A stretch of DNA of 64,000 bases, taken from assembly GCF_004365635.1 (NCBI RefSeq), contig NZ_SOBH01000001.1:744001-808000 (forward strand). The letters are read 5' to 3'. The translations under genes and the position numbers were made by a program. A model generated the notes under the pieces. The model did no database searches. It saw only the letters and a program-made list of their open reading frames with translations, and was not told the DNA's origin. Each line of letters opens with the position of its first letter. Position 1 is the stretch's first letter. This document shows positions 27,202 through 37,115 of this stretch, piece by piece. The DNA comes from Litoreibacter halocynthiae. GTDB taxonomy: Bacteria > Pseudomonadota > Alphaproteobacteria > Rhodobacterales > Rhodobacteraceae.

Positions 27202-27948
27202 TTATCGCACCGCCTCGATCGGTCCCTCGGCGCTGCCGGAAATGAACTGCGTCACGTAAGGATCGCCGGAGTTGTCCAGATCGGACACGGGGCCGGTCCA
27301 TTGGATCACCCCGTCATGCAACATTGCCACCTTGTCGGCGATGGCGCGCACGCTCGACATATCATGGGTGATGGTCATGGCGGTGGCCCCCATTTCCACC
27401 ACGATTTCGCGGATCAGGTCGTTGATCACACCGGCCATGATCGGATCCAGTCCGGTTGTCGGCTCGTCAAAGAAGATAATCTCTGGCTCGGCTGCGATGG
27501 CGCGGGCAAGCCCCACACGTTTTTGCATCCCGCCGGACAGCTCGGCGGGGAAGCGGTCTGCGACCTCTTCTTTCAGGCCCACGCGGCGTAGTTTTTCGAC
27601 CGCAATAGCGCGGGCCTCCTCGGTCGGGCGTTTCAGCGATCCGCGCAGCAGGCGGAAGGCCACGTTTTGCCACACGGGCAGGCTGTCGAACAATGCGCCG
27701 CCTTGGAACAGCATCCCGAAGCGGGCGAGGAAGGCGTCGTGGTCGCCTTTGGTGGCGTCCTTGCCGTCGACCAGAATGGTGCCGCTATCGGGCTTCACCA
27801 ACCCCAGAACAGACTTCAATGCGATGGATTTGCCGGTGCCGGAACCACCGATGATCACCATGCTTTCGCCCTTGGGGATATGCAGGTTCACCCCGCGCAG
27901 AACGCGGTTGGAGCCGAAGGCTTTATGGACGTTTTCAAAGCGGATCAT
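27202..27948 (-). CDS. mlaF: MlaF-type ABC transporter ATPase
   Basis: This 248-residue ATPase of the MCE/Mla phospholipid transport system has Walker A IIGGSGTGKSIALKS, Q-loop LFQGGALFDSL, signature ELSGGMQKRVGLARAIA, Walker B IIFFDEPTTGLDPI and the switch TITHDMSS. Mla systems move phospholipids between inner and outer membrane. It overlaps mlaE by four bases (ATGA). The substrate-binding MlaD protein is not in the window. Confidence 0.9.
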   Translation of the reverse strand: MIRFENVHKAFGSNRVLRGVNLHIPKGESMVIIGGSGTGKSIALKSVLGLVKPDSGTILVDGKDATKGDHDAFLARFGMLFQGGALFDSLPVWQNVAFRLLRGSLKRPTEEARAIAVEKLRRVGLKEEVADRFPAELSGGMQKRVGLARAIAAEPEIIFFDEPTTGLDPIMAGVINDLIREIVVEMGATAMTITHDMSSVRAIADKVAMLHDGVIQWTGPVSDLDNSGDPYVTQFISGSAEGPIEAVR

Positions 27949-28730
27949 GACGAGAAGAATATCCCCGTTAGGATGAAGTTTGCGGCAAGGATAAGCACGG
28001 CGGCGGCCTCGACCGAGCCTTTGGTGGCCTTGCCCACACCCATCGCCCCGCGACCGGAATTCATTCCGTAGTAGCAGCCCATCAGGGTTGCGATCCCGCC
28101 GTTCACAGCCCCCTTGGCGAGCGATGTTACGACGTCGGAGGTTTCCAGAAAATCAGCGGTGTTTTGCAGGTAGGTCGCCGAGTTGAAGTCCAGCGTGCCG
28201 ACGGCGACAGCCCAGCCGCCCATGATGCCGATGATGTTGCCCACGGCGACCAGCGCCGGTACCACAACGATCCCCGCCAGCACGCGTGGCACGGTGAGGT
28301 ATTTCATCGGATGGGTAGACAAGGTCACCAGCGCGTCCAACTGCTCGGTCACCTTCATTGTGGCGATCTCGGCCGCGATGGAGGAGGTCACGCGGGCAGC
28401 GATCATCAGGCCGACCATGACGGGGCCAAGCTCCCGCACGATGCCGATGGCGACGATCTGGGGCACTACGGCCTCGGCGCTGAAACGTGCGCCGCCTGCG
28501 TAGATCTGCAATGCCAGCGCGCCACCGGTGAACAGGGTGGTGAGGCCGATGACAGGCAGGGAGAAGTAGCCCACATTCATCAACGCCGCGCCGAATTCCT
28601 TGATGTAGAACGGCGGTCGGATCATGTGGACGAAGGTCTGACCGGTGAAGATCGCCAGACGCCCCAACGCGGCCAGCGCCGACAGGGTCAGCGCGCCAAG
28701 AATGGCCAAGGGCGACAAGACACGGCTCAT
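27945..28730 (-). CDS. mlaE: MlaE-type ABC transporter permease
   Basis: The 261-residue permease has about five to six membrane segments and the MlaE core [20 protein letters not shown] followed by [19 protein letters not shown] and [18 protein letters not shown]. The N-terminal amphipathic helix and [17 protein letters not shown] segment are also typical. It pairs with MlaF for lipid movement. The start overlaps the alr stop by four bases, so alr, mlaE and mlaF form one coupled operon. Confidence 0.92.
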   Translation of the reverse strand: MSRVLSPLAILGALTLSALAALGRLAIFTGQTFVHMIRPPFYIKEFGAALMNVGYFSLPVIGLTTLFTGGALALQIYAGGARFSAEAVVPQIVAIGIVRELGPVMVGLMIAARVTSSIAAEIATMKVTEQLDALVTLSTHPMKYLTVPRVLAGIVVVPALVAVGNIIGIMGGWAVAVGTLDFNSATYLQNTADFLETSDVVTSLAKGAVNGGIATLMGCYYGMNSGRGAMGVGKATKGSVEAAAVLILAANFILTGIFFSS

Positions 28731-29764
28731 GAATAGGACCGCTTGTAGCGATGGCCGAGCGAGGTCAGGATTTCATAGCCGATAGTGCCAGCGGCGTCGG
28801 CCAGCGTGTCCACGCTTTGTTGCGGGCCAAGGATTGTCAGGTGGTCCGGCACCGCGTCCAGATGGGTCACGTCCACGGTTATCAAATCCATCGACACACG
28901 GCCAACCAACGGGCAAGGCGTGTTACCCGCATAAAGCGTGGCTTTTCCGGACAGTGCGCGGATCAGCCCGTCAGCATAGCCGCCCGAGACTGTGGCAATC
29001 GTGCGGGGCTTATCTGCAATGAAGGCCTGTGCGTAGCCCACGGCCTCGCCCGCGTTAACGGTGCGGGTCTGGATCACGGGTAGGTCCAGCCGTGCCACGG
29101 TTTTGGCCTCCCCGAAAGGCAACCCGCCATATAGGCCGATGCCGGGGCGGGTCAGGTCGAAATGGTATTCGGGACCTAGCAGGATGCCACCCGTCGCGGC
29201 CAGCGAGCGGGGGGCCAATAGCCCGGCGGTCATGTCCAGAAAGGCCTTGAGCTGATCCTTGTTGCCCTGATGATCCGGCTCATCCGCGCAAGCAAGGTGC
29301 GACATGACCAGAGAGGCGTCCTGGCTCATCTCGGGGGACCAGTCATAAGCCTCGATACCGAGGCGGTTCATGCCGGTGTCAATTTGCAGCCCGAACGAAT
29401 GGTCGGGCAGGCGTGCTTGGTGGCGCGTGACCTGCTCGGGCGAGTTCAATAAGGGAACCGCGCCGAGGTCGGACAGCGTTTGCGTGTCTTCGTCCATATG
29501 GCCGGAAAAGACATAGATCACAGGGTCTTGGCCCAGCGTCGCGCGCAAGGCGGCCGCTTCTTCGACAGCGGCCACAAAAAAGGTGCGCACGCCTGCACCG
29601 GCCAGCGCTTTCGCCACGCGGCCTGCGCCCAGTCCGTAGCCGTCGGCTTTGACCACGGCACCCGTTTCGGTCGCGGACTGGCGGTCCAGCATCTGCCAAT
29701 TGTCCACCAGCGCGTTCAGGTCGATATGTAGAATTCCGGTTCCCATAGGTTCTGGGTGAGACAT
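28727..29764 (-). CDS. alr: Alanine racemase
   Basis: Alr converts L- to D-alanine for peptidoglycan. The 345-residue protein has the PLP-binding lysine in [17 protein letters not shown] near residue 39, the [10 protein letters not shown] strand, the catalytic tyrosine region [12 protein letters not shown] and the C-terminal [14 protein letters not shown]. All are standard for fold-type III racemases. An alternative ATG at 29746 removes six residues. It is the first gene of alr-mlaE-mlaF. Coupling a cell-wall enzyme to a lipid transporter is plausible as an envelope operon. Confidence 0.94.
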   Translation of the reverse strand: MSHPEPMGTGILHIDLNALVDNWQMLDRQSATETGAVVKADGYGLGAGRVAKALAGAGVRTFFVAAVEEAAALRATLGQDPVIYVFSGHMDEDTQTLSDLGAVPLLNSPEQVTRHQARLPDHSFGLQIDTGMNRLGIEAYDWSPEMSQDASLVMSHLACADEPDHQGNKDQLKAFLDMTAGLLAPRSLAATGGILLGPEYHFDLTRPGIGLYGGLPFGEAKTVARLDLPVIQTRTVNAGEAVGYAQAFIADKPRTIATVSGGYADGLIRALSGKATLYAGNTPCPLVGRVSMDLITVDVTHLDAVPDHLTILGPQQSVDTLADAAGTIGYEILTSLGHRYKRSYS

Positions 29765-29812
29765 GGGGGCGGGGAGGTCAAGGGCTTTTGGCGGCCCTCG
29801 ACCTCTGAGACC

Positions 29813-32800
29813 CTATTCCGCCGCGCGGAGTTGCGACTGTTTCGGCCCGCCATCCGGATCGTCGTTACCGGTTGCGGTGTCGGCGGTGCCTTCCGTCAGT
29901 CCGTCGAGGTCCTCGGCGGTTTTGGCCAGCTTTTCTTTTGCGGCTTTCACGGTTTTCTGAGCTGCTTTCAGAATGTCATCCGCACTTCGCGCTTCCGGCT
30001 CGGTCGGGTCGGACCACAAGATCAACGGGTCCCGTACCTTGCGGGCGTTCTTGTTCAGCGCCAGATCGCGGGCGGTTTGCGAGCCGCGGCCACCAAGGGC
30101 GCGCAATTGCTGCAACGACGCGTAGGCGCCGAGCGATATCCAGACCCTGAGCGCCAGCATGGCAGGGGTCAGCACCAGGGTCAGCACCGTCGCCACGCCA
30201 AGGCCGAAGACCACGGCAGTCGCCAGTTGCTTCCACCACAGGGCAGTGGGGCTGTCGATGGAATAGCCGCCGCCGAAGAAATCAAGGCTGAGGCCGAACA
30301 TCATCGGCGCAAGGCCTGCCATTGTGGTGATCGTAGTCAGCAGCACCGGGCGGATGCGCGCCTCGGCGGTGCGGGTGATCGCCTCCAGACGTGGCATGTA
30401 GCGGGAGTATTCCTGATAGGTGTCGATCAGCACGATGTTGTTGTTCACCACAATCCCCGCAAGCGCGACGACCCCCGTGCCGGTCATGATAATGGAGAAC
30501 GCCTGATCCATAACCAGCATCCCGATCAGCACGCCTGTCGTCGACAAGACAACTGCCAGCAGCACCAGAACCGAGTTGTAGAACGAGTTGAACTGCGCCA
30601 GCAGGATCACGAACATCAGCCCAAGGGCGGCAAGGAAGGCATTGCCGAGGAAAGCTTGTGACTCGGCTTCTTCCTCGGTGTCGCCAGCCCATTCGAATGT
30701 CACGGATGCGGGCAGAGGCTTTTCGGTCTCCAGCCAGTCGGTAATGTAGGCGATCCGCTCGTTGGCGTTGATGATGTCGCCATCCTCGTTCTTGAGGTCG
30801 GGTGCCACATCCGCCTTCACATCAAAGAAACGGGTCTGGTCAACGCGGTCGATCTGGCCGAGCTTCGCCACCGGTTTGCGGGTGATGAAGTTGGACAGCG
30901 GGATCAGCCCGTCCGGCGTGCGCACCTTGAGGTTGTCCAAGGTGGACAGCACGCGGGCATCTTCGGGCAGACGAACGCGGATTTCGATTTCCTCGTCAGA
31001 GCTGTCGATCCGCATTGTGTCCAGCAGCAATCCGCGGGTGACCAGCTGCACCATGGCCCCGACGGTGGCGACATCGGCCTTGTAGCGGCCAGCGGCCTCA
31101 ACATCGACGTCGATCTGCCAGTCGATGCCGGGCAGGGGCAGGGTGTCTTCGATGGTGATGAGACCCTCGATATTCTCGAACTTCGCGCGGGCGATGCGAG
31201 TGGCCTCTTGAAGGTCTGCCCAATTGTCGCCTTTCAGGCGCAGGTTCACCGGCTTGCCCCCCGCAGGGCCACGGTCCTGACTTAGAACCTCGGTGTAGAT
31301 TCCGGGGATGGCGTCCATTTTCGCCTGCATCTCGGCAAGGATTTCCGTGTCGTCACGGCGGTTGCCCCATTCGGCCAGCTCGATCTGGATCTGGCCGATC
31401 GTGTCCAAGGGACCTGTCGCGCCGCCCGTATTGGTGTCCAAACCGCCCTCTCCGGCGAATGCGAAGATCGAGTCTATGCCGTCCACGGTGGCAATCTGGG
31501 CTTCGACCTGCCGCACGAAACCGTCTTTTTCCGACAGGCTCAGGTTGCCGCGGGCGCGGACATAGACGATGGCCTGCTCGGTCTCGGATTCCACGAAGAA
31601 CTCGACCCCGTTATTGTTGGCCGAGAACGTGGCGAACGTGACGGCGACAAAGGCCCCGACGGCGCCAATGGCGACCAGCGGCATGATCGGATTGCCGGAA
31701 ATCAGCTTGATGAAATGGCCGAATGGGGTGCGGCGGTAGCCGGCATTGATGCGCCGTTCGCGGCGGGGGCGGGATACCGCGCCCATCGTAGTGGAGGCAA
31801 ACATAGCCATGGCAACGAAGAACATTCCGCCAAAGGCCATAACGCCAACGCCGCCTTGGCCGCGCGGGATCGGCAGCAGATAGCTGGGGTTCAGCAGCTG
31901 CATTGCGGAGATGAACAGGCCGAACATCGCAACCGCGACCAGCGACAAGCGGATTACGATGTGGAACTGGCGCAGGAAGCCGGAGGCGCGGTTAATCATC
32001 CGCGAGATGCGGCCAGACACGCCGCCCATGACGGGCAGGTAGATCAGCGCCACGATCAGCGAGGCGGAGAGCACGAAGATCAGCGTGACCGGCAACATGC
32101 CCATGAACTCGCCCGGAACGCCGGGCCAGAACAGCATCGGCAAGAAGGCGCAAAGGGTCGTCGCGGTGGACGACACGATGGGCCAGAACATGCGTTTTGC
32201 GGCGTCGGTATAGGCCTCCATCGGGCCCGCGCCCTCGTCGATGCGTTTGTCGGCGTATTCGACCACAACGATGGCCCCGTCGACCAGCATCCCCACGGCA
32301 AGGATCAGACCGAACATTACAATGTTGGAGATCGAGATGCCCATGATGCCCAGCAAAATGAAGCACAGCAGGAACGACGTCGGAATGGCGAAGCCCACCA
32401 GCAAAGCCGAGCGGGTGCCAAGCGACGCCAACACCACGATCATCACCAATGCGATGGCGGTCAGCACGGAGCCTTCCAGCTGGCGAACCATGTTGTCCAC
32501 GGTCTTGGACTGGTCGAGGGTGACGTCGACGCGGATGGCCTCTTGCAGCTCTTGCGGCCACTGCTTTTGCACGTCGGCGACCGTGTCGCGCACCAGTTGC
32601 GCGGTGTCGATGATGTTGTAGCCCTTCCGCTTGACCACTTGCAGGGCCACGGTGTCGTTGCCGTTGAAGCGTGCGGTGCCGGTGCGGTCCTCGAAGGTCA
32701 GGCGGATATCGGCCAGCTCGCCCAGTGTGACGACGCGGTCGCCATTGACCTTGATGGGCAGTTTGTAGACGTCCAGCGGCTCGTCAAAGGAGGCGGGGAT

Positions 32801-33484
32801 TTTGACCGAGAACGCGCCTTGGTCGGTTTCCACTTCACCCGCTGCGATTAAAAGGTTGTTGTTGGTCACGACGTTGATCAATTCGCCCGCCGAGACGTTG
32901 TAGGCCTCCAGCGCCAGCGGGTCGATGATGACTTCCAGCATCTCGTCGCGTTGACCGGCCAGACCAGCCTCTAGGATCGGGGGCATGGCTTCGATGACGT
33001 CTTGCAGGTTTTTGGCGACCTTGGTCAGCGTCCGTTCGGGCAGGTCGCCAGACAGCGACACGATGATGATCGGGAACTCGGAGAAGTTGATCTCTATGAG
33101 GTTATATTGCTCCGCGCCTTCTGGGAATTCGGCCTGAGCCTGCCCCATCTTGTCGCGTACATCGGCAAGGATCTTGGTTTTGTCCCAGCCGAATTCGAAC
33201 TCCATCGCCACGCCCGCGTAGTTCTCGGCGGCGGTGCCTGACAGGGTTTTCAGCCCGTCGAGATCTTGCAGCTTGGTCTCCATCACTTTGACCAGCAACT
33301 TCTCGCTGTCTTCCGCCGAGATGCCGGGGAAGGGGACGGAGACGAACAGGGCAGGAATCTCGATATCCGGCTCGCCCTCTTTCGGCAGTCCGGTATAGGC
33401 AAACGCCCCGATCACCACCGACATCACGATGAAGGCGATGATCATGCGGGCGCGTTCGCCCGCCCAGTCGACGATGCCGGTCAT
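29813..33484 (-). CDS. RND-family efflux permease with extra central membrane segments
   Basis: The 1223-residue inner-membrane pump has two RND halves with large periplasmic loops; it would export drugs or other hydrophobic compounds using proton motive force. In the fourth membrane segment, the AcrB-type Asp pair is replaced by a single Asp plus Gly (MLVDGAIVVVE, about residue 401). Between the halves are two additional hydrophobic segments at about residues 510-535 and 543-566, and a charged tail of about 110 residues follows the last one. The adaptor gene overlaps by four bases upstream. No outer-membrane channel gene is present. Confidence 0.9.
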   Translation of the reverse strand: MTGIVDWAGERARMIIAFIVMSVVIGAFAYTGLPKEGEPDIEIPALFVSVPFPGISAEDSEKLLVKVMETKLQDLDGLKTLSGTAAENYAGVAMEFEFGWDKTKILADVRDKMGQAQAEFPEGAEQYNLIEINFSEFPIIIVSLSGDLPERTLTKVAKNLQDVIEAMPPILEAGLAGQRDEMLEVIIDPLALEAYNVSAGELINVVTNNNLLIAAGEVETDQGAFSVKIPASFDEPLDVYKLPIKVNGDRVVTLGELADIRLTFEDRTGTARFNGNDTVALQVVKRKGYNIIDTAQLVRDTVADVQKQWPQELQEAIRVDVTLDQSKTVDNMVRQLEGSVLTAIALVMIVVLASLGTRSALLVGFAIPTSFLLCFILLGIMGISISNIVMFGLILAVGMLVDGAIVVVEYADKRIDEGAGPMEAYTDAAKRMFWPIVSSTATTLCAFLPMLFWPGVPGEFMGMLPVTLIFVLSASLIVALIYLPVMGGVSGRISRMINRASGFLRQFHIVIRLSLVAVAMFGLFISAMQLLNPSYLLPIPRGQGGVGVMAFGGMFFVAMAMFASTTMGAVSRPRRERRINAGYRRTPFGHFIKLISGNPIMPLVAIGAVGAFVAVTFATFSANNNGVEFFVESETEQAIVYVRARGNLSLSEKDGFVRQVEAQIATVDGIDSIFAFAGEGGLDTNTGGATGPLDTIGQIQIELAEWGNRRDDTEILAEMQAKMDAIPGIYTEVLSQDRGPAGGKPVNLRLKGDNWADLQEATRIARAKFENIEGLITIEDTLPLPGIDWQIDVDVEAAGRYKADVATVGAMVQLVTRGLLLDTMRIDSSDEEIEIRVRLPEDARVLSTLDNLKVRTPDGLIPLSNFITRKPVAKLGQIDRVDQTRFFDVKADVAPDLKNEDGDIINANERIAYITDWLETEKPLPASVTFEWAGDTEEEAESQAFLGNAFLAALGLMFVILLAQFNSFYNSVLVLLAVVLSTTGVLIGMLVMDQAFSIIMTGTGVVALAGIVVNNNIVLIDTYQEYSRYMPRLEAITRTAEARIRPVLLTTITTMAGLAPMMFGLSLDFFGGGYSIDSPTALWWKQLATAVVFGLGVATVLTLVLTPAMLALRVWISLGAYASLQQLRALGGRGSQTARDLALNKNARKVRDPLILWSDPTEPEARSADDILKAAQKTVKAAKEKLAKTAEDLDGLTEGTADTATGNDDPDGGPKQSQLRAAE

Positions 33485-34725
33485 GACTTGGACCCGGCGT
33501 AGGTTGTTTTGATCGCGACCCCGTCAGTGACGTATTCCTGACCGACGACGATAACAGCCACGTCCTCCGGCAGGCCGGCGACCCACATGCCGTCAGCGGT
33601 GTCGCGCAGAATGGACACAGGCATGAAGGCTGCTTCATTGTCTTCGGTCGCGACCTGCACACCCAAGGTGCCAACATCGTTCAGGGTAAGGGAGGAAGCG
33701 GGCAACAGATGTGCCTTTTCCCCCGCAGCCCCGATCAGGATTTCGGCGGTTTGGCCGTCGCGCAGTTGTAGGTCGTCGTTGTCGACGGTGATTTCTACGC
33801 GAAAAGTGCGGGTCTCAGGGTCGGAGGAGCGGGACATGAAGGTGACGCGGCCCTCGACGGTTTGGTTTGCGGTGGTGCGGCCACCGGCGCGCGCGCCGAC
33901 CGCAACTTTGGCGACTTCGGTTTCCGGCACGAAGGCGACCAGCTTGATCGGGTTAAGCTGAATGATCGTGGCGCACAGCCCGCCGGGCTGCATCAAGGCG
34001 CCCAGTTCTGCGGTGTCGGTTTCCAGCAAACCGGCAAACGGCGCTGTGATCTGCAAACGCCCAATCTCGTTTTTCGCGGATGCGATGGCGGCCTCGGCTG
34101 CCAGTATTCCGGCGCGAGCACTTTCGACACCGGCACGCGCGGTCTCAACGGCGGCCAGTGCGGATTGTACGCTGGCCTGCGTTCCGGCCACGCGAATGTC
34201 TGAGGCGAAACCGTCGGCAGACAGCTGCTTGGCGGCGTTATCGTTGATGCGGGCCTCTTTCAGGCGGGATTCGGCTTCAAGCACACGGCCTTCCGCTTCG
34301 GGCAGGCGGGATTCGGCTTCGGGCAAACGGGCTTCGGCCTCGGCCAATGCTGACTGGCGGGTGCCAGGGGCGATTTCGCACAACAACTGGCCCGCCTCAA
34401 CATAAGAGCCTTTGCGCAGCGGTTCGGAATTGACCAAACCGGAGGTTTCAGCACGGACATCGACCTGACGGGCCGCCTCGGTACGGCCGCGCAGCAGGAC
34501 CGCGTTGTCGATGGCCTGCGCTGTGGAGTGCATGGCAACGACGGAGACCACACGCGCACCTACCTCAGGTACGGGTGCAGAGGATTCCGCCTCGACTGCA
34601 ACCTCGGTGACGGGTGTTTCCGCATCATTTGAGGCGAACGAAAGAAGCCGATCGCGTTCGAACACGATAAGATAAAGAGCGAGGGTCACCACAATGGCGG
34701 TGACGATCGGAAAGAAGCGCATCAA
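33481..34725 (-). CDS. RND efflux periplasmic adaptor (membrane fusion protein)
   Basis: The 414-residue adaptor has an N-terminal membrane anchor (TAIVVTLALYLIVF), lipoyl halves flanking a coiled-coil hairpin (about residues 90-220, with repeated ALAEAEARLPEAESRLPEAE-like helices) and beta-barrel segments (APFAGLLETDTAELGALMQP and after). It should join the pump to an outer-membrane channel. The hairpin contains short near-repeats of LPEAESR/LPEAEGR/VLEAESR, suggesting recent local duplication. It is first in the operon with the pump. Confidence 0.92.
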   Translation of the reverse strand: MMRFFPIVTAIVVTLALYLIVFERDRLLSFASNDAETPVTEVAVEAESSAPVPEVGARVVSVVAMHSTAQAIDNAVLLRGRTEAARQVDVRAETSGLVNSEPLRKGSYVEAGQLLCEIAPGTRQSALAEAEARLPEAESRLPEAEGRVLEAESRLKEARINDNAAKQLSADGFASDIRVAGTQASVQSALAAVETARAGVESARAGILAAEAAIASAKNEIGRLQITAPFAGLLETDTAELGALMQPGGLCATIIQLNPIKLVAFVPETEVAKVAVGARAGGRTTANQTVEGRVTFMSRSSDPETRTFRVEITVDNDDLQLRDGQTAEILIGAAGEKAHLLPASSLTLNDVGTLGVQVATEDNEAAFMPVSILRDTADGMWVAGLPEDVAVIVVGQEYVTDGVAIKTTYAGSKS

Positions 34726-34782
34726 ATTATTCCCTGTGCCGAATTCGGCTTTATTTTTTGTCCGTCAGTTCCGTATACGCTA

Positions 34783-34794
34783 AACCGACCGGTT
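34783..34794. promoter_or_regulatory. Possible operator dyad upstream of the RND operon
   Basis: AACCGACCGGTT lies 58 bases upstream of the adaptor ATG and pairs AACC with GGTT around a 4-base centre. TetR/AcrR-type regulators often bind such dyads near pump promoters. No regulator gene lies next to it, so this is weak. Confidence 0.3.
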
Positions 34795-34983
34795 CAGATT
34801 ATAGTTTTGTCGAATTTCCCGCAAGGGCCTGAAATCCGTATATTCGCGCAACACTTGTGCGTGAAGTGCGGTATTTGTGGCCTAAGAGCGAACAACAGAG
34901 CTTTTTCGCGGGTGCGCCTTTGCCCTTGGCAAGGTTTGGCCCTTCGGGGTATGCCTCGCGCAACGCATTGACGGAGAACACCT

Positions 34984-35634
34984 GTGAGCCAAACTGACAG
35001 CTTCATCGAAGAGGTAACCGAAGAGGTTCGCCGCGACCGTTTGTTCGCGATGATCAAGAAGTGGGGATGGGTCGCTATTCTGGTCGTTCTGATGATCGTT
35101 GGCGGGGCCGCTTACAACGAATACCGCAAATCCGCGATCAAAGCCGAAGCCGAGGGCTTTGGCGACGTGCTGCTGGCGGGAATTGACGCAAATGACGCCG
35201 GTGCGACGTTGGCGACGGTTCCGACATCGAACCCGCAGCAAGCCGCGATTGCAGGCCATCTGGCCGCCGCTGACGCGCTTGCCGCCCAGAACACCGACGC
35301 CGGCATGGATACGCTGGACAAGGTTGTCGGCACCGAAGGCGTGCCCACCGTCTATGCCGAGCTTGCAAAGCTCAAGCGCGCTTTGGCCTTGCCACCGGAA
35401 ACCCCTGTAGAAGAACGCCGTGCGGCATTCGAAGCCTTGGCGGCCCCGGGTGCGCCGTTTCAGCCTTTGGCCGAGGAACAGCTGGCACTGATTGCAGCGG
35501 AAACCGGCAAACCGGAAGAAGCCGTTGCGATCCTTCAGGGGCTGCTGGATTCAGCGAAAATCACACCGGGCTTGCAACGACGCGCCGCAGAGTTGATTGT
35601 GGCATTGGGCGGCGAGCTTGCGGATACGCAGTAA
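34984..35634 (+). CDS. YfgM/TPR-like membrane-anchored protein
   Basis: The 216-residue protein has a cytoplasmic tail (SQTDSFIEEVTEEVRRDR), one membrane segment at about residues 29-45 and a TPR-like periplasmic part. The layout matches the YfgM family, which assists SecYEG and periplasmic chaperones. As in many bacteria it sits directly upstream of bamB and der, an arrangement that supports the call. The start is GTG at 34984 with GGAG eight bases upstream. Confidence 0.85.
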   Translation: MSQTDSFIEEVTEEVRRDRLFAMIKKWGWVAILVVLMIVGGAAYNEYRKSAIKAEAEGFGDVLLAGIDANDAGATLATVPTSNPQQAAIAGHLAAADALAAQNTDAGMDTLDKVVGTEGVPTVYAELAKLKRALALPPETPVEERRAAFEALAAPGAPFQPLAEEQLALIAAETGKPEEAVAILQGLLDSAKITPGLQRRAAELIVALGGELADTQ

Positions 35635-35718
35635 AATACGGGCGCAGCCCGAGACAGACCAATTGACCGCGCGCAGAACAGCGCGGCAGAGTAGTACGAG
35701 AGAGGGTCAGCAGGGGCT

Positions 35719-37065
35719 ATGGGCGTGAAATTTTCCAAGACTTCACTGACGGGCGTGGCGATCTGCGCATTGCTGGCGCTAGGCGCATGTGGCGAAGACG
35801 AGCTGGTGTTGGATGGCGAACGCTACGACGTCCGCGCCCCGCTTCCGGGCGCTGACGGTGCCGCTGGTGTCGACGGCGGCGGTGACGTGAACCTGACCAA
35901 AGCCTTCAACGCGCCTGCGCAAGCGAACCATGCCAGCTGGACGCATCGCGGCGGCAGCAACTCCCATAAAGTTTCGCATCCGGCGCTGAATGCCAATTTG
36001 ACCCCCATCTGGACGGCCAATATCGGCAAAGGCAACAGCCGCAAAACGCGGATCACAGCCGATCCGGTGGTTGCGGGCGGTCGTATTTTCACCATGGACA
36101 GCGCGTCGACCGTGGTTGCCACCGGCTCTGACGGTGCAGCCCTATGGAGCCGTGCGCTGATCCCTTCGACGGACAAGGACGGCGACGCCACTGGCGGCGG
36201 GCTGGCCTTTGCGGACGGCACGATTTACGCGACGACCGGATTCGGGGAACTGTTCGCCATCGAGGCCACCTCGGGTGCGGTTAAGTGGCGGCAGAAACTT
36301 GACGCGCCGCTAACCTCTGCCCCGACGGTCGAGGGTGGATTGGTCTACGTGGTGAGCCGCGACAGCCAAGCCTGGGCGTTGGACACGACGCATGGTCGCA
36401 TCAAGTGGCAACTGCCCGGAACGCCGTCTAACGCGGCAATCAGCGGCGGGGCAGGTCCCGCCATCGCACCGCGACTGGTGGTGTTCCCGTTCAGCTCTGG
36501 CGAGCTGGCAGGGGCGCTGAAGAAATCCGGCATCCGCGTGTGGGGCTCGTCTGTGGCGGGCAAGCGCAAGGGTGTGGCTTACGCGACGATCTCGGACGTG
36601 ACCGGTGATCCGGTTATCGTTGACGGTGTGATCTATGCGGCGAACCAGTCCGGACGCGTCGTGGCAATGAAAGCGTCCTCGGGCGAGCGCATCTGGACGG
36701 CCCGCGAAGGCTCTTACTCACCGGTCTGGCCGTCGGGCGACAGCGTGTTCCTCGTCTCGGACCAAAACGAATTGCTGCGTCTCGACCGCGCAACGGGCGA
36801 GCGTATCTGGGGCACCGAGTTGCCGTATTACACAGCGCGGAAGTTGCGCAAACGGGACGAAATTTACGCGCATTTCGGGCCAATTCTTGCGGGTGGCCGC
36901 CTTGTCGTGGCCTCTGGTGACGGCCAAATCCGCAGCTATGACCCGGCATCGGGCGCGCTGATCGGCACGACAGCCCTCAAAGGCGGCGCCGCCTCTGCAC
37001 CGGTTGTTGTGAACGGCACGCTCTACGTCATGACGGGCAAGGGACAACTCGCCGCTTTCCGTTGA
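35719..37065 (+). CDS. bamB: Outer membrane protein assembly factor BamB
   Basis: BamB is a lipoprotein of the BAM complex that inserts beta-barrel proteins into the outer membrane. The 448-residue product has a lipoprotein signal with lipobox LALGAC (Cys at about 24) and a beta-propeller of PQQ-like blades, for example GRIFTMDSASTVVATGSDG, LFAIEATSGAVKWR, VVAMKASSGERIWTAREG and LLRLDRATGERIWG. Gene order (YfgM-like, bamB, der) is conserved across Proteobacteria. Confidence 0.93.
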   Translation: MGVKFSKTSLTGVAICALLALGACGEDELVLDGERYDVRAPLPGADGAAGVDGGGDVNLTKAFNAPAQANHASWTHRGGSNSHKVSHPALNANLTPIWTANIGKGNSRKTRITADPVVAGGRIFTMDSASTVVATGSDGAALWSRALIPSTDKDGDATGGGLAFADGTIYATTGFGELFAIEATSGAVKWRQKLDAPLTSAPTVEGGLVYVVSRDSQAWALDTTHGRIKWQLPGTPSNAAISGGAGPAIAPRLVVFPFSSGELAGALKKSGIRVWGSSVAGKRKGVAYATISDVTGDPVIVDGVIYAANQSGRVVAMKASSGERIWTAREGSYSPVWPSGDSVFLVSDQNELLRLDRATGERIWGTELPYYTARKLRKRDEIYAHFGPILAGGRLVVASGDGQIRSYDPASGALIGTTALKGGAASAPVVVNGTLYVMTGKGQLAAFR

Positions 37066-37115
37066 CGCCGTTTGCCTGTATGACGCGCCTCTGACCGACC
37101 TTCGGAGCTATTGTC

